Made by a program: the position numbers and the translations under genes | The notes under the pieces: model-generated | Databases searched by the model: none | What the model saw: only the letters and a program-made list of their open reading frames with translations | Told to the model about the DNA's origin: nothing | Assembly (NCBI GenBank): GCA_030145385.1 | Contig: JAQYVU010000040.1 | Span: forward strand, 1 to 37,875 | Length of the DNA stretch: 37,875 nucleotides | Source: Desulfococcaceae bacterium | GTDB taxonomy: Bacteria > Desulfobacterota > Desulfobacteria > Desulfobacterales > Desulfosalsimonadaceae | Direction: 5' to 3' | Shown here: one piece after another, positions 15,338 to 24,648 of the stretch | Position numbering within the stretch: position 1 is the stretch's first letter | Layout of the letters: every line of letters starts with the position of its first letter

Positions 15338-17770
15338 ATGGAAATTTCTGGAATGGCAGCTGTTGCCGGTGCCGGTGTTGATAAGCCCCGCATTGGCGTT
15401 TATGTCTGCCGGTGCGGATTAAATATTGCTCAGACGGTGGATTGCGCAAAGGTTGCCCAAGATTCAGCCGGGCTTGAGAATGTGGTGGTTTCAAAAGAGA
15501 TAACCTATGCCTGTTCCGAACCCGGGCAGATGGAAATTTTAGAAGATATTAAGGATAACGGCCTGGACCGTATTGTGGTGGCTTCCTGTTCACCGCGCCT
15601 TCATGAGCCGACGTTTCGGCAGATGATGAAAAAAGCAGGGCTCAATCCGTTTCTCATGGAGATGGCAAATTTGCGGGAACAGTGCAGCTGGGTGCATATG
15701 AAGGAGCCGGATGCAGCCACCCATAAGGCCGAGGACCTGGTGAAGATGGCCGTGGCCCGGGTGGGGCTTTTGTGGCCGCTGACCGAAGAGATTGTTCCTT
15801 TGACCAAAAAAACCATGGTGATCGGCGGCGGTATTGCCGGTATCCAGGCAGCTCTGGACCTGGCAGACACCGGCTATGAGGTAATTCTGGTGGAAAAAAG
15901 TCCCTCCATCGGGGGGGTGATGGCCCAGCTGGATAAGACGTTTCCCACGATGGACTGCTCCATCTGAATTCTCGGGCCGAAAATGGCGGATGTCGGTCGA
16001 CATCCAAACATTACGCTTCATACCATGAGTGAAGTTGCAGATATTAAAGGTTTTGTCGGGAATTTCAATGTCCGGGTGCTGAAAAAAGCCCGGTATGTGG
16101 ATACATCCGAGTGTACTGCCTGTGGCGAATGCGCCAAGGTTTGCCCGGTGGTCTTTCCGGATGAATTTAATGTGGGACTTTCGTCGCGGCGTGCCGTGTA
16201 TATGCCGTTTCCCCAGGCAGTCCCGTCGGCATATGCGATTAATATGAATGAATGTCTGGGACATGGGTGCTCAAAGTGCGCGGATGCGTGTGACAAGAAT
16301 TGTATCCATTTCCATATGTCTGATGAAGATTTTCAGGTCACTGTCGGGACCATTATTGTGGCCACGGGACTGGAGCCTTATGACCCGCGTGAAATGGATG
16401 AGTATGGCTATACCCGTTACGAGAATGTTCTGACCAGCCTGGAATTTGAGCGTATGGTCAATGCCGGCGGTCCCACCCAGGGCGAACTGATTTGTCCGAA
16501 GGGCCGAAAAAAGCCAAAATCTGTGGGGTTTATTCAGTGTGTCGGGTCCCGGTCACAGCAGAAAGGCGGGGAATACTGTTCCAATATCTGCTGCATGAAT
16601 ACCATTAAAAGCACCCTGGTGCTCAAGGAACATTATCCGGACATGGATATCAAGGTGTTTTATATTGATATCCGGGCATTTGGAAAAGGGTTTGAAGATC
16701 TTTATAACCGCAGCCGTAAGCTGGGCGTGCAGTATGTTCGTGGGCTTCCCGGCAGCATTGAGGAACTGGATGACGGCAGTGTAAGGGTGGCGGTGGAAAA
16801 TACCAGTATCGGCCGGATTGAATACCATGATTTAAACATGATGGTGCTGGCCTTGGGTATGAAACCGTCTTCCGGAACCCAGCACCTTCAGGAAATCATG
16901 GGACTTCAGCTCACCTCGGACGGTTTCTATCTTGAAGCCCATCCCAAACTGCAGCCGGTTGACGCAGCCACCCGGGGTATTTTTTATGCCGGGTGTGCGG
17001 AAGGTCCCAAGGATATCAAGGAAAGTGTGACCCAGGGGTCGGCAGCAGCCGTCCGGGCTATCCGGCTGATGCACCGGGGGGTGATTACCACCGAGCCCAT
17101 TACCTCTGAAATTATTGCCGAGCATTGTGTGTCCTGCGGTAAATGCGCAACGGTCTGTCCGTATAATGCCATTGTTGTGGATACCAAGAAAAAGACACCG
17201 GCAGTGGTAAACACCGCAGCCTGCTCCGGGTGCGGTACCTGTGCGGCGGAATGTAAATTCGGCGCCATTGTCATGAATCATTATACAGATCAACAGATCA
17301 ACAGCCAGACAGATTCCATGCTGGCTGAAAACGCGGCAGATAAAATTCTTACCTTTGCCTGCAACTGGTGCTCCTATGCAGGCGCGGATTATGCGGGGGT
17401 TTCCCGGCTTCAGTACCCGGCCAATGTTCGCCTGATCCGCACCATGTGTTCGGGTCGCGTGGATGAGGAATTTGTGTGGCATGCGTTTGAAAAAGGCGCA
17501 CCCGTGGTGCTGGTCAGTGGCTGTCACATCGGAGACTGCCATTATATTGATGCCAATCACTGGACCGAAAAACGCATCATTAAAATGCACAAAAAAATGG
17601 AAAAAATGGGCATCCGGGCCGAACGTCTGCAGCTTGAATGGATCAGTGCCGCCGAAGGAATTCGGTTTGCCAGGGTGATGACGGATATGGATACCCTCCG
17701 CCAGAACGTGACCGAAGCGGAAATTGCTGAAACAGTAAAGATTTTGCAAGCGCGGAAGAAGAAGTATTGA
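15338..17770 (+). CDS. hdrA: HdrA-MvhD fusion, selenocysteine-containing
   Basis: One 810-residue gene read through an in-frame UGA at 15965-15967 (Sec210), preceded by AAGGAAAGAG. The residues TFPTMDCSI, Sec, [15 protein letters not shown] match the HdrA motif in which the UGA position is normally a cysteine near FAD; methanococcal HdrA is a known selenoprotein at this site. Domains: HdrA N-terminal domain (YVCRCGLNI ... [10 protein letters not shown]), FAD-binding ([13 protein letters not shown]), inserted ferredoxin ([29 protein letters not shown]), C-terminal ferredoxin ([23 protein letters not shown]) and a fused MvhD [2Fe-2S] domain (CNWC ... MCSGR ... GCHIGDC). HdrA is the flavin-bifurcating subunit: it splits electron pairs between ferredoxin and the HdrBC branch. 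Treating UGA as stop would give a 209-residue fragment and a second bogus start at 15983. Confidence 0.95.
15988..16005 (+). promoter_or_regulatory. SECIS-like hairpin of hdrA
   Basis: GGATGTC (15988-15994), loop GGTC (15995-15998), GACATCC (15999-16005): a perfect 7-bp stem with a GGUC apical loop, 20 bases after the UGA. The GGU loop is the SelB-binding feature of bacterial SECIS elements such as E. coli fdhF. The UGA-to-loop distance (27 bases) is on the long side but within what is generally allowed for bacterial SECIS. Confidence 0.85.
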
Positions 17771-18279
17771 TGTGCCCCTCAGATAAACGCAATTTTGTGC
17801 CAAATGCAGTTGTCTTTCTAACACTTGCAACTGCGGGGCGAAAGCCGGTATTTGAAAACCCGGCCCTTGGTCAAGCCGCCCTTGATATTCTGAATCATGT
17901 TAAGACGATTCATCCGTTTCAGATGAAAGGGTACGTGATGATGCCGGATCACTGGCATTTAATGATCCACACTCAGGACGGGCGGTTTGACAAAGTTGTT
18001 CATTTTTTTCAACAAAGTGTTACGATTGAATTTAATAAAAATGGGTTGTATAAAGGCCCAATATGGAAGAACGGATTTTACGACCATGTGATCCGTGATG
18101 ATGATGATTTTTCAAATCATTTGGATTATATTCATTTTAATCCCGTGCATCATAAAAAGGTAAAACGACCGACAGAATATCCATTTTCATCGTTTCATCA
18201 TTACGTGGAACTCGAATGGTATTCATCGGATTGGGGAAACATGATGCCGGAACACATCAAAAATATGAATTTGGATTAG
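17770..18279 (+). CDS. REP-associated tyrosine transposase (RAYT, IS200-like Y1 family)
   Basis: A 169-residue Y1-transposase-fold protein; its ATG overlaps the hdrA stop (TGATG). YVMMPDHWHLMIHT contains the HUH metal-binding motif (His-Trp-His), and YIHFNPVHHKK(V) is the usual downstream RAYT signature; the catalytic tyrosine is probably in HLDYIHFNP. RAYTs are single-copy, domesticated relatives of IS200/IS605 transposases that act on REP palindromes. There are no evident insertion-sequence ends, but REP-like sequence sits at 15261-15285 and at its own stop codon. Co-transcription with hdrA seems likely from the overlap and is probably incidental. Confidence 0.92.
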   Translation: MCPSDKRNFVPNAVVFLTLATAGRKPVFENPALGQAALDILNHVKTIHPFQMKGYVMMPDHWHLMIHTQDGRFDKVVHFFQQSVTIEFNKNGLYKGPIWKNGFYDHVIRDDDDFSNHLDYIHFNPVHHKKVKRPTEYPFSSFHHYVELEWYSSDWGNMMPEHIKNMNLD

Positions 18280-18770
18280 GTCGGGAGTCAAAAAAAAGAT
18301 CAAAGAATTTATGAAGTACAGGCCATACAATATCTTGATTTCAGGCTTTGCTAATTATTTTAAAGTGAACTTCGACTAGCTATTGAAAGCTGCACTGGTG
18401 AGGATGGTTTTGGCTGTGCACATTGTGGCAAGCATGGTGCATTTTAAATATGGGTGGAATTGTTCCGATAGTGGCTAATGGTTCGGCTTTAAAATTCTTA
18501 TTGATACATTTACACCTCTTATGAAAACGTTCTAAATAAAAGGCCATCTTCTGTATATCATTAAAATGAATTAAATCTCCTTTTTCTGATAAACACCTTT
18601 CCAATTTCCCATTTCATGCTTACACATTTCATACATTAAATTGACAAAATTTTGTTTTCACAGTATTTTAGATGTTAATTCAAAAAAAATATACACTTCT
18701 CAGATTGCTGCTCAGCATAATTAACCACTTCATACTGTTCTCATTCTAAAAAAATTCATTGGAGGTTCCG
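18280..18770. other. AT-rich intergenic region upstream of the TPR-nitrilase gene
   Basis: About 490 bases, clearly more AT-rich than the upstream operon. The last ~130 bases carry a sigma-70 promoter (18641-18669). A minus-strand frame of 74 codons (18380-18604) encodes a Cys/His-rich tail but starts with TTG, has no ribosome site and no recognised family, so it is not called as a gene. Confidence 0.5.
18641..18669 (+). promoter_or_regulatory. Sigma-70 promoter for the TPR-nitrilase gene
   Basis: TTGACA (18641-18646), 17-base spacer, TATTTT (18664-18669). The -35 box is consensus and the spacer optimal. Transcription would start near 18676, leaving a leader of about 95 bases before the ATG at 18771. 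Confidence 0.6.
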
Positions 18771-21700
18771 ATGGCGAATCACGATCAAGAAACTCCAGAG
18801 ATACAGCTATTTTTGGAATCAGCCGAAGAGGCAAAGCGCATATATGACTGGCAAAACGCATGTGAGTCATATGAGAAAGCCATAACAATACTTCCTGAAG
18901 ATAATCCCAAACAATCTGCGCACCTTTATTTTATGATGGCTGAGAGTTACTACTTTGCATCATATTGTGCCAAAACATTTGAAGATTCTGTAAGTTTAAT
19001 AAAATTATCGGCAAAATCATACAAAAAATCAGCACAGTTTCATCAGAGCATCGCAGATGAAGCCAGAGTATTGATATGCTCTGCCATGGTTGACTTTATC
19101 GATGCTTTGCTTTCTCAAAACATACAAGTATTTAATTCAAAGTATATTGAAGTTTCAAAATATCTCAAAAAAGCCGTAAACATATATGCGCAAACCGGAA
19201 ATAAGCCGGAATATGCCCGTGCACTAGTACTTCAATTTTATATCAGTTCATTTTCTGTTAGCATTGCAAGTAAACACGAAGATGTGCTTATCGCATTTGA
19301 AAAAGTTAAACCATTATTACAAAAAAGCTGGGATCTTTTAAAAGAAACTTCCGGAGTTCAAAATCATATTCAATTATTTCATTTCATTTGGGGCAATGTT
19401 TTTTGGATGATTGGGGCTTCGTATAATTTACCGGTCAAATACTGGTCAAAGGAAGTATATTGGTTAGAAAAGATCGCCGAAGAATTATCAGAAATCTTGA
19501 AGGATTCAGATAATGATTTATTGCTTGCCATGTCATATCTGATGAATGCTCATATTAAATGGTACTTAACGCGGGTTATATCGGAATCGGACAAAGAAGT
19601 TGAAAGAAGGAAGGCGTTTAGGCAGTGTGTCAAGTACGTTGATAAGGGCTTATTACATGCTCAAAAAACAGGATTGAATTTTATATTTTCTAATTTCCAC
19701 TTTGGCCGTGCAACATCCCTTCTATGGGGGCAGCTTACAGTAGATTTGAAACAGATTATTACTGATCTTGATCTTTGTGTTAAATATGAAAAGCTTCAAC
19801 CTCACATATTCTTGCGCATAAATAGTATTAGCTCTGGGAATACTTATACGGAACTGGCCCATCGTGCATTTTTCCCGTTAAACGATCGAATAAAATTTAC
19901 ACAAAAAAGTATTGAGATATCAGAAACAGTCTTATTGGAAACGAAATCAGGAGAATCTGCCCAACTAATCCCACAATGGGCGCAATTATATGCGGGCATG
20001 TGTTTAAATTATGTGCATCTGGCAGAATTTACTTCTGAAACAACAGAACAGGAGAAATTCATTGAAAAGGCACTTAATGAGGCTGAAAAAGTAAAAGATA
20101 TTGCCTCAAATTTCAAAGGCGGCGGTAACCAGTCTTATTCTTATTACGCCATCTGGGTTGCATATAAGAGTTTGGCGGATCTTGAGGTTGATCTTAATAA
20201 AAAAATTGATCTATTGAATCTGGCTGTAGATGCTGCAGAGAGTTTTTTAGAAAATCCGGTAAGTGCGGTCACCGGTATTTTTTCGGCCAGATTTCGTTTG
20301 GGCGATCTTTACCAAGAGATCGGTATCCTTTCAAATGATGAAGCCATGCAAAAAAAGGCTTACATGACTTTCTTAGAAGCCCTGGAGGACAGCAAAGAAA
20401 GGGAATATCCCTATATGGTGGCATCCGCCCATCAGCGGATCGCCATGGTAGAAGAGATTATGGGAGATCATGTATCTTCTGCAGAACATTATATAAAGTC
20501 CAAAAATGCCTATAAGGGGGCCTTGCCAAATATATCAAATGAAAAAATGATAAAAAAAGTTGAAGAGCTTTGTGAATATACACACGCCTGGCATTTGATT
20601 GAGCTTGCCCGTGATTGCCATGATCAGGAAGAATTCCTTAGAGCAAAGAATAATTATGAACAATCAGCAACTCTGCTTAAAGATCTGCCGACTTATTATT
20701 TCGAATCCGCATATTATTCGGCATGGGCCAAGCTAGAAGAAGCAATTCAATCCAGCAAGAAAGAAATTCATGCAGAGGCTGCAAAGCAGTTTAAAACTGC
20801 ATCTGAAGCCTTTAATAAAGCAATAATGACCTTAAATGATGCAAAGAAAGCCACATTAAATTCAAAAGAGAACGATAGAATCAGCAAGCTGGAAAAAGCT
20901 GCCAGGCTCAGGAAAAATTATTCTTACGCCATGGCAAGTATTGAGAAAGGAAAAAGTCTTGGAAAAGAAGGGAAAAAAATTCAGGCAGCCAAAGAATACC
21001 ATAAAAGTGTCATAACTTTTGAAGAGATATGTGCGTCATATGAATTGGACAGTGGAAAAGAGGAATACCTTGCCAGATTGAAACTCTCCCAGGCACTGGA
21101 AAAACTGGAACTGGCAGAAAATGAAAATGATCCAGAAGGCTTTAGGGCGGCTTCGGTGTTTTTTGAAGCTGCAAGCAGTATGTTTCCGGAAAAAAGGATG
21201 AGAATGATTTCATCCGGAAATTCTGCGTTCTGCAAGGCAATGGAGCATGGATGCAGATTTGATAAAGCTGAAGATATAAATACCAAGTCAGAACTTTATT
21301 CCGTGACCAAGAAAAATCTCCGAAATGCGGCTTCCTTTTATGAAAAAGGAAATATGGTTGGGGGTTCGGAATGGGCTCTGGCGACATCTACATATTTCGA
21401 CGGCGCCTGGCATCTTATTAAAGCAGATGAAATCATTGAATTGGAAGATCGAAAAAAGCTGCTTCAAATTGCATCCGGATATCTGAAATCTGCAGCAAAA
21501 CTTTTCGGTAGAGCCGGGTATGCCTACAAAGAGGAAGAGATCCTGTCCCATGTAAAAATGGTTGATGAAGAAAGCAAAATTCTTGTTTCCGCAATGGGCA
21601 CGATTGTTAAGCCCGACATTTCACAAAATATATCAGGTCATATCTCCCCCTCGCTTCCCGAGGAGTCCAGTTCACCCACGAGCATCAGTGAAATGCGCAG

Positions 21701-22598
21701 ATACAGCCAGCAGGCAGAAAGCTCTGAAGAGTTGAAAAATAAAAAAAGATATGAACTCTTATACCATGATTTATTGGAACAATATCCTCAGGTTCAAAAG
21801 GGTAAATGCCGGGTTGGGATAGCCCAGATAGGCAGTTTGGAGGATTTCTTTGAGGAAAAAACAAATGGTTTATTCGGACTTGCAGAAAACAGATTAAGCG
21901 ATGTGAGACTGAAAATTAAAGGTATGATCGAAAAAGCTCATGACAATAAAGTTGACATTCTGCTGTTTCCAGAGATGACGATTGATCTGAATTATGAAGA
22001 ATTGTTGAACGATGTTAATGAGCTGGCAAAGAAATACGATATGTATATCGTCCCAGGCTCATATCATGATCTGGAAACAGGAACAAATGTATGCCGTGTT
22101 ATCGGACCCGAAGGAATTCTATGGGAGCAGAAAAAACATATTCCTGCAATAATAGGATTTGGCGGTAGAAAAATTGAGGAGAACATCAATACCGGATCAA
22201 TAAAGAAGGTGACCATTTGCAACACCAGATTTGGGAGAATAGCCATTGCTATTTGTCGGGATTTTCTTGATATGGATCTAAGAGTGGAACTAAAAAATTT
22301 TCCGATTCCTGTTGATATTATCCTTAACCCCGCACTAACCCCCGTAACAGTAGATTTTGAGGCGGCACATTTTGAGGCCAGACGATCAGTTTATGCTTAT
22401 TGCTTTTTTTGCAATTTTGCTGCTTTTGGAAATTCTCTTGTACATTCCCCTGAGAAGGATAGAACCAAAATGATGATTCCCCCTCAGGAAGAGAACCTGA
22501 TTTACAAAGACATAGACCTTTTTAATCTCAGGTCAGAGAGAAAAAAATGGGAAAAGATTAGAGATAAAGAAGTTCGCTTTATTCAAAGTACAAGGTGA
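18771..22598 (+). CDS. Large TPR-repeat protein with C-terminal nitrilase domain
   Basis: A 1275-residue protein; ATG at 18771 follows GGAGG at 18761. Residues ~1-960 are almost all alpha-helical TPR-like repeats (for example ACESYEKAITILPEDN, AKNNYEQSATLLKDL, AAKEYHKSVITFEEI). A Ser/Pro linker (~965-990) leads to a carbon-nitrogen hydrolase domain from about 1011. The nitrilase triad is visible: Glu1068 in LLFPEMT, Lys1121/1122 in EQKKHI, Cys1162 in AIAICRDF. Nitrilase-fold enzymes hydrolyse or transfer C-N bonds (nitriles, amides, carbamoyl compounds, N-acyl groups). The chemistry here cannot be predicted. No signal peptide, so it is probably cytoplasmic. It is a lone gene in AT-rich surroundings with its own promoter, suggesting acquisition. 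The TPR array may sense a protein partner and gate the enzyme; that is inference. Confidence 0.85.
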   Translation: MANHDQETPEIQLFLESAEEAKRIYDWQNACESYEKAITILPEDNPKQSAHLYFMMAESYYFASYCAKTFEDSVSLIKLSAKSYKKSAQFHQSIADEARVLICSAMVDFIDALLSQNIQVFNSKYIEVSKYLKKAVNIYAQTGNKPEYARALVLQFYISSFSVSIASKHEDVLIAFEKVKPLLQKSWDLLKETSGVQNHIQLFHFIWGNVFWMIGASYNLPVKYWSKEVYWLEKIAEELSEILKDSDNDLLLAMSYLMNAHIKWYLTRVISESDKEVERRKAFRQCVKYVDKGLLHAQKTGLNFIFSNFHFGRATSLLWGQLTVDLKQIITDLDLCVKYEKLQPHIFLRINSISSGNTYTELAHRAFFPLNDRIKFTQKSIEISETVLLETKSGESAQLIPQWAQLYAGMCLNYVHLAEFTSETTEQEKFIEKALNEAEKVKDIASNFKGGGNQSYSYYAIWVAYKSLADLEVDLNKKIDLLNLAVDAAESFLENPVSAVTGIFSARFRLGDLYQEIGILSNDEAMQKKAYMTFLEALEDSKEREYPYMVASAHQRIAMVEEIMGDHVSSAEHYIKSKNAYKGALPNISNEKMIKKVEELCEYTHAWHLIELARDCHDQEEFLRAKNNYEQSATLLKDLPTYYFESAYYSAWAKLEEAIQSSKKEIHAEAAKQFKTASEAFNKAIMTLNDAKKATLNSKENDRISKLEKAARLRKNYSYAMASIEKGKSLGKEGKKIQAAKEYHKSVITFEEICASYELDSGKEEYLARLKLSQALEKLELAENENDPEGFRAASVFFEAASSMFPEKRMRMISSGNSAFCKAMEHGCRFDKAEDINTKSELYSVTKKNLRNAASFYEKGNMVGGSEWALATSTYFDGAWHLIKADEIIELEDRKKLLQIASGYLKSAAKLFGRAGYAYKEEEILSHVKMVDEESKILVSAMGTIVKPDISQNISGHISPSLPEESSSPTSISEMRRYSQQAESSEELKNKKRYELLYHDLLEQYPQVQKGKCRVGIAQIGSLEDFFEEKTNGLFGLAENRLSDVRLKIKGMIEKAHDNKVDILLFPEMTIDLNYEELLNDVNELAKKYDMYIVPGSYHDLETGTNVCRVIGPEGILWEQKKHIPAIIGFGGRKIEENINTGSIKKVTICNTRFGRIAIAICRDFLDMDLRVELKNFPIPVDIILNPALTPVTVDFEAAHFEARRSVYAYCFFCNFAAFGNSLVHSPEKDRTKMMIPPQEENLIYKDIDLFNLRSERKKWEKIRDKEVRFIQSTR

Positions 22599-23437
22599 AT
22601 TGGGCAAACTTGCTCGTTGCGCACTATGTATAGTTTCGACACTAGTGCGAATTATTACAGGAGTGCAGAATATCGATAACTTGCCGTAACTTTTTTTGTT
22701 TTTAAGGCATACCATATGCTGATTAGAGTTTTGTGTCTTCTTTTTGACAAACCTTCGGACAGATATTGCAAGGTCCAATGAGGTTCTACTCAAGGCTTAA
22801 AAGTTCAGTTTTTGCCCTCATTCCAATATTTTTTTATGTTTCTTTTTTTATTACTTCTGGGCCGAAAGGGCATTGTGAGCAAATAATAGAAAAATAAAAT
22901 AAAAATAACGATATTGGGTAGCCTAACCATCAATCTCTCCTAAATATCAGGATTTAAAATTCGTCAAAGAAAAGTTACTTTTTTTTGTACAGAAACAAAT
23001 AAATACAATATTTATTGAATTAGGTATATCGGGATTATGCTGATTTTGATGTAGGGATTCCCATACAATCGGCTGAATATTTTTTGGGAGGCATTTCGGA
23101 AAAGCAAAAACGACAGTATTGCAGTTAACCTCAGAAGCGCGGAATATCGATATTTACGTAATGGTGCTTGTTCATTCTATTATCGTGATTGACGCAATAT
23201 GTTGTGTTAAAACGAATGCCCAAATTATCAATTGGATTATGGGAAAAAGCTGGGATTGTTTTTTTGGGGGGGAGGGGTGCAGTAAACCCAAGCATACTTG
23301 ATAATTTCGATAATAGTCCTGCTCGATTGATATTCGGTACGCTGCAATCGACAATCATCGGTCTTAAAAGTGCAGGGCGCTGGGAAAAAACATATACGTG
23401 AGCAAAATAAGAAACTGTTTTAATGATGACAAACTGA
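22599..23437. other. Gene-free AT-rich stretch
   Basis: About 840 bases between the TPR-nitrilase stop and the end of the metallophosphoesterase gene. I see no credible protein gene, tRNA, or strong terminator. Short frames (about 60-85 codons) on both strands lack ribosome sites and overlap each other. It contains a G-run near 23270 and otherwise unremarkable sequence; it may be decayed DNA of the same island as the upstream gene. Confidence 0.5.
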
Positions 23438-24643
23438 TTAAGAATCTTCTGCTACCGGTCTGATCAGAACGATTTCCGGGCGGACAGGAGAGCGCAGGGG
23501 CGGGCCCCAGGAGCCGGTGCCGCAAGTGGTGTAAATCCGGAAGCTGCCGTTGTGGTTCAGGCCGTAATCATATTTTTTAAACAGAAAATGCGTCACGAGA
23601 TTCAGCGGGAATATCTGCCCGTGATGGGTATGGCCGGAGAGCTGCAAATCGCAGTTGAGCTTTTTGTTGAGTTCAAAAGACGTGTCCGGCATCCAGTAGG
23701 TGGAAAAATGCCGGTCAGCACGATCCCCGGAATTTTTTTTAAGATTTGTCGGCGTATGGAACAAAAGAATCCGGGCATGATTGTTGGTCGTCTTTGGGGC
23801 GGCGTTTTTGGGATCGTGTTCAGGCAGGTTGGCGATATCATCAAGACTGTGGATTCCCGGATAGCTGATCCCCACAATTTCAAGTCCGTCAATGTTGACC
23901 AGCTCGTTGTCCAGAATCCGGAATTTGGTTTTTTTGACGATATTCAAGGCCTTTTCAATGCCTACATAATGTTCGTGATTGCCGGTGATAAAAAATATGC
24001 CTTGCTTTGCCCGGAGCCGGTTGAGCGGTTCGATGAATTCTTCATAATTCCCGTTTACCCCGTCAAGCAAATCACCCGTGATCAGGATGAGATCCGGGTC
24101 AAGGCCGTTGACCTGGGAAACGATTCGCTCGGCAAACGTTTTTCCGTGAATGTATCCCAAATGAACGTCGGAAAGCTGAACCAGTTTGGTCTTCTCCCAG
24201 CTTGGGGGAAGATTTTTAAACCCGATAGTCATTTCCCGAACACAGGGATGAAATGTGCTCCAGAGGCTGTAGGCGGAGTATGCTGCTGCCAGGGACAGCA
24301 TAATGGCGGCGACAGTCTGGTGTGATATATTCATTTTGGAAAGCTGTACCGCGCCGATCATCACCCAGATTGCGGTGATGGCGACCAGGAAATGGATCAG
24401 AAAACCCATCCAGGCTGCGGCAAATCGATAATACCAGATAGTCCAGGCATTTGCCTGCCAGTGGATCAAAAAAAATGCCGTGATAAAGGATAGGCTCAGG
24501 AAAGCCATGAGCGTGTATGTTATGGTTTTTACAGCCGGGCGGGATATGCTGAAAAAATGAACAACGCTTCTGAAGAAAGCATAGTGCATGCCGACAACCA
24601 GTAAAAGAACGACAAAGAGGAATATAATGAGTTTGACAGGCAT
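23438..24643 (-). CDS. Membrane-anchored metallophosphoesterase (YkuE/YaeI-like)
   Basis: A 401-residue protein. Four hydrophobic segments lie in the first ~135 residues (about 4-22, 40-60, 75-100, 108-127). The rest is a calcineurin-like phosphoesterase with all metal motifs: LSDVHLG (Asp-x-His), TGDLLDG (Gly-Asp), TGNHEHY (Gly-Asn-His-Glu), LLFHTP and SGHTHHGQ. Such proteins are di-metal phosphoesterases; relatives act on UDP-diacylglucosamine-like or other lipid phosphoesters, or have unknown substrates. It is five bases downstream of the zinc-finger gene on the same strand, so probably part of a pyk - zinc-finger - phosphoesterase transcript. Confidence 0.9.
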   Translation of the reverse strand: MPVKLIIFLFVVLLLVVGMHYAFFRSVVHFFSISRPAVKTITYTLMAFLSLSFITAFFLIHWQANAWTIWYYRFAAAWMGFLIHFLVAITAIWVMIGAVQLSKMNISHQTVAAIMLSLAAAYSAYSLWSTFHPCVREMTIGFKNLPPSWEKTKLVQLSDVHLGYIHGKTFAERIVSQVNGLDPDLILITGDLLDGVNGNYEEFIEPLNRLRAKQGIFFITGNHEHYVGIEKALNIVKKTKFRILDNELVNIDGLEIVGISYPGIHSLDDIANLPEHDPKNAAPKTTNNHARILLFHTPTNLKKNSGDRADRHFSTYWMPDTSFELNKKLNCDLQLSGHTHHGQIFPLNLVTHFLFKKYDYGLNHNGSFRIYTTCGTGSWGPPLRSPVRPEIVLIRPVAEDS

Positions 24644-24648
24644 TGTTT

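Noticed and set aside
15983..17770. Separate 595-residue gene starting at ATG 15983
   Set aside because: The frame runs back without a stop to the UGA at 15965 and the missing residues are conserved HdrA sequence; reading UGA as Sec explains both parts as one protein.
16832..17830. Minus-strand 332-codon frame antisense to hdrA
   Set aside because: Long only because of the G+C-rich coding strand opposite; the plus frame carries all ferredoxin and HdrA motifs.
18380..18604. Minus-strand Cys/His-rich 74-codon frame upstream of the TPR-nitrilase gene
   Set aside because: TTG start, no ribosome site, no recognised motif, and it is in AT-rich noncoding-looking DNA; kept as a possible gene remnant only.
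22599..23437. Several short frames (60-86 codons) on both strands in the 840-base gap
   Set aside because: They overlap one another, lack ribosome sites and show no family features or codon bias.
23552..24325. Plus-strand 257-codon frame inside the metallophosphoesterase gene
   Set aside because: It is antisense to intact metallophosphoesterase motifs; a shadow frame.
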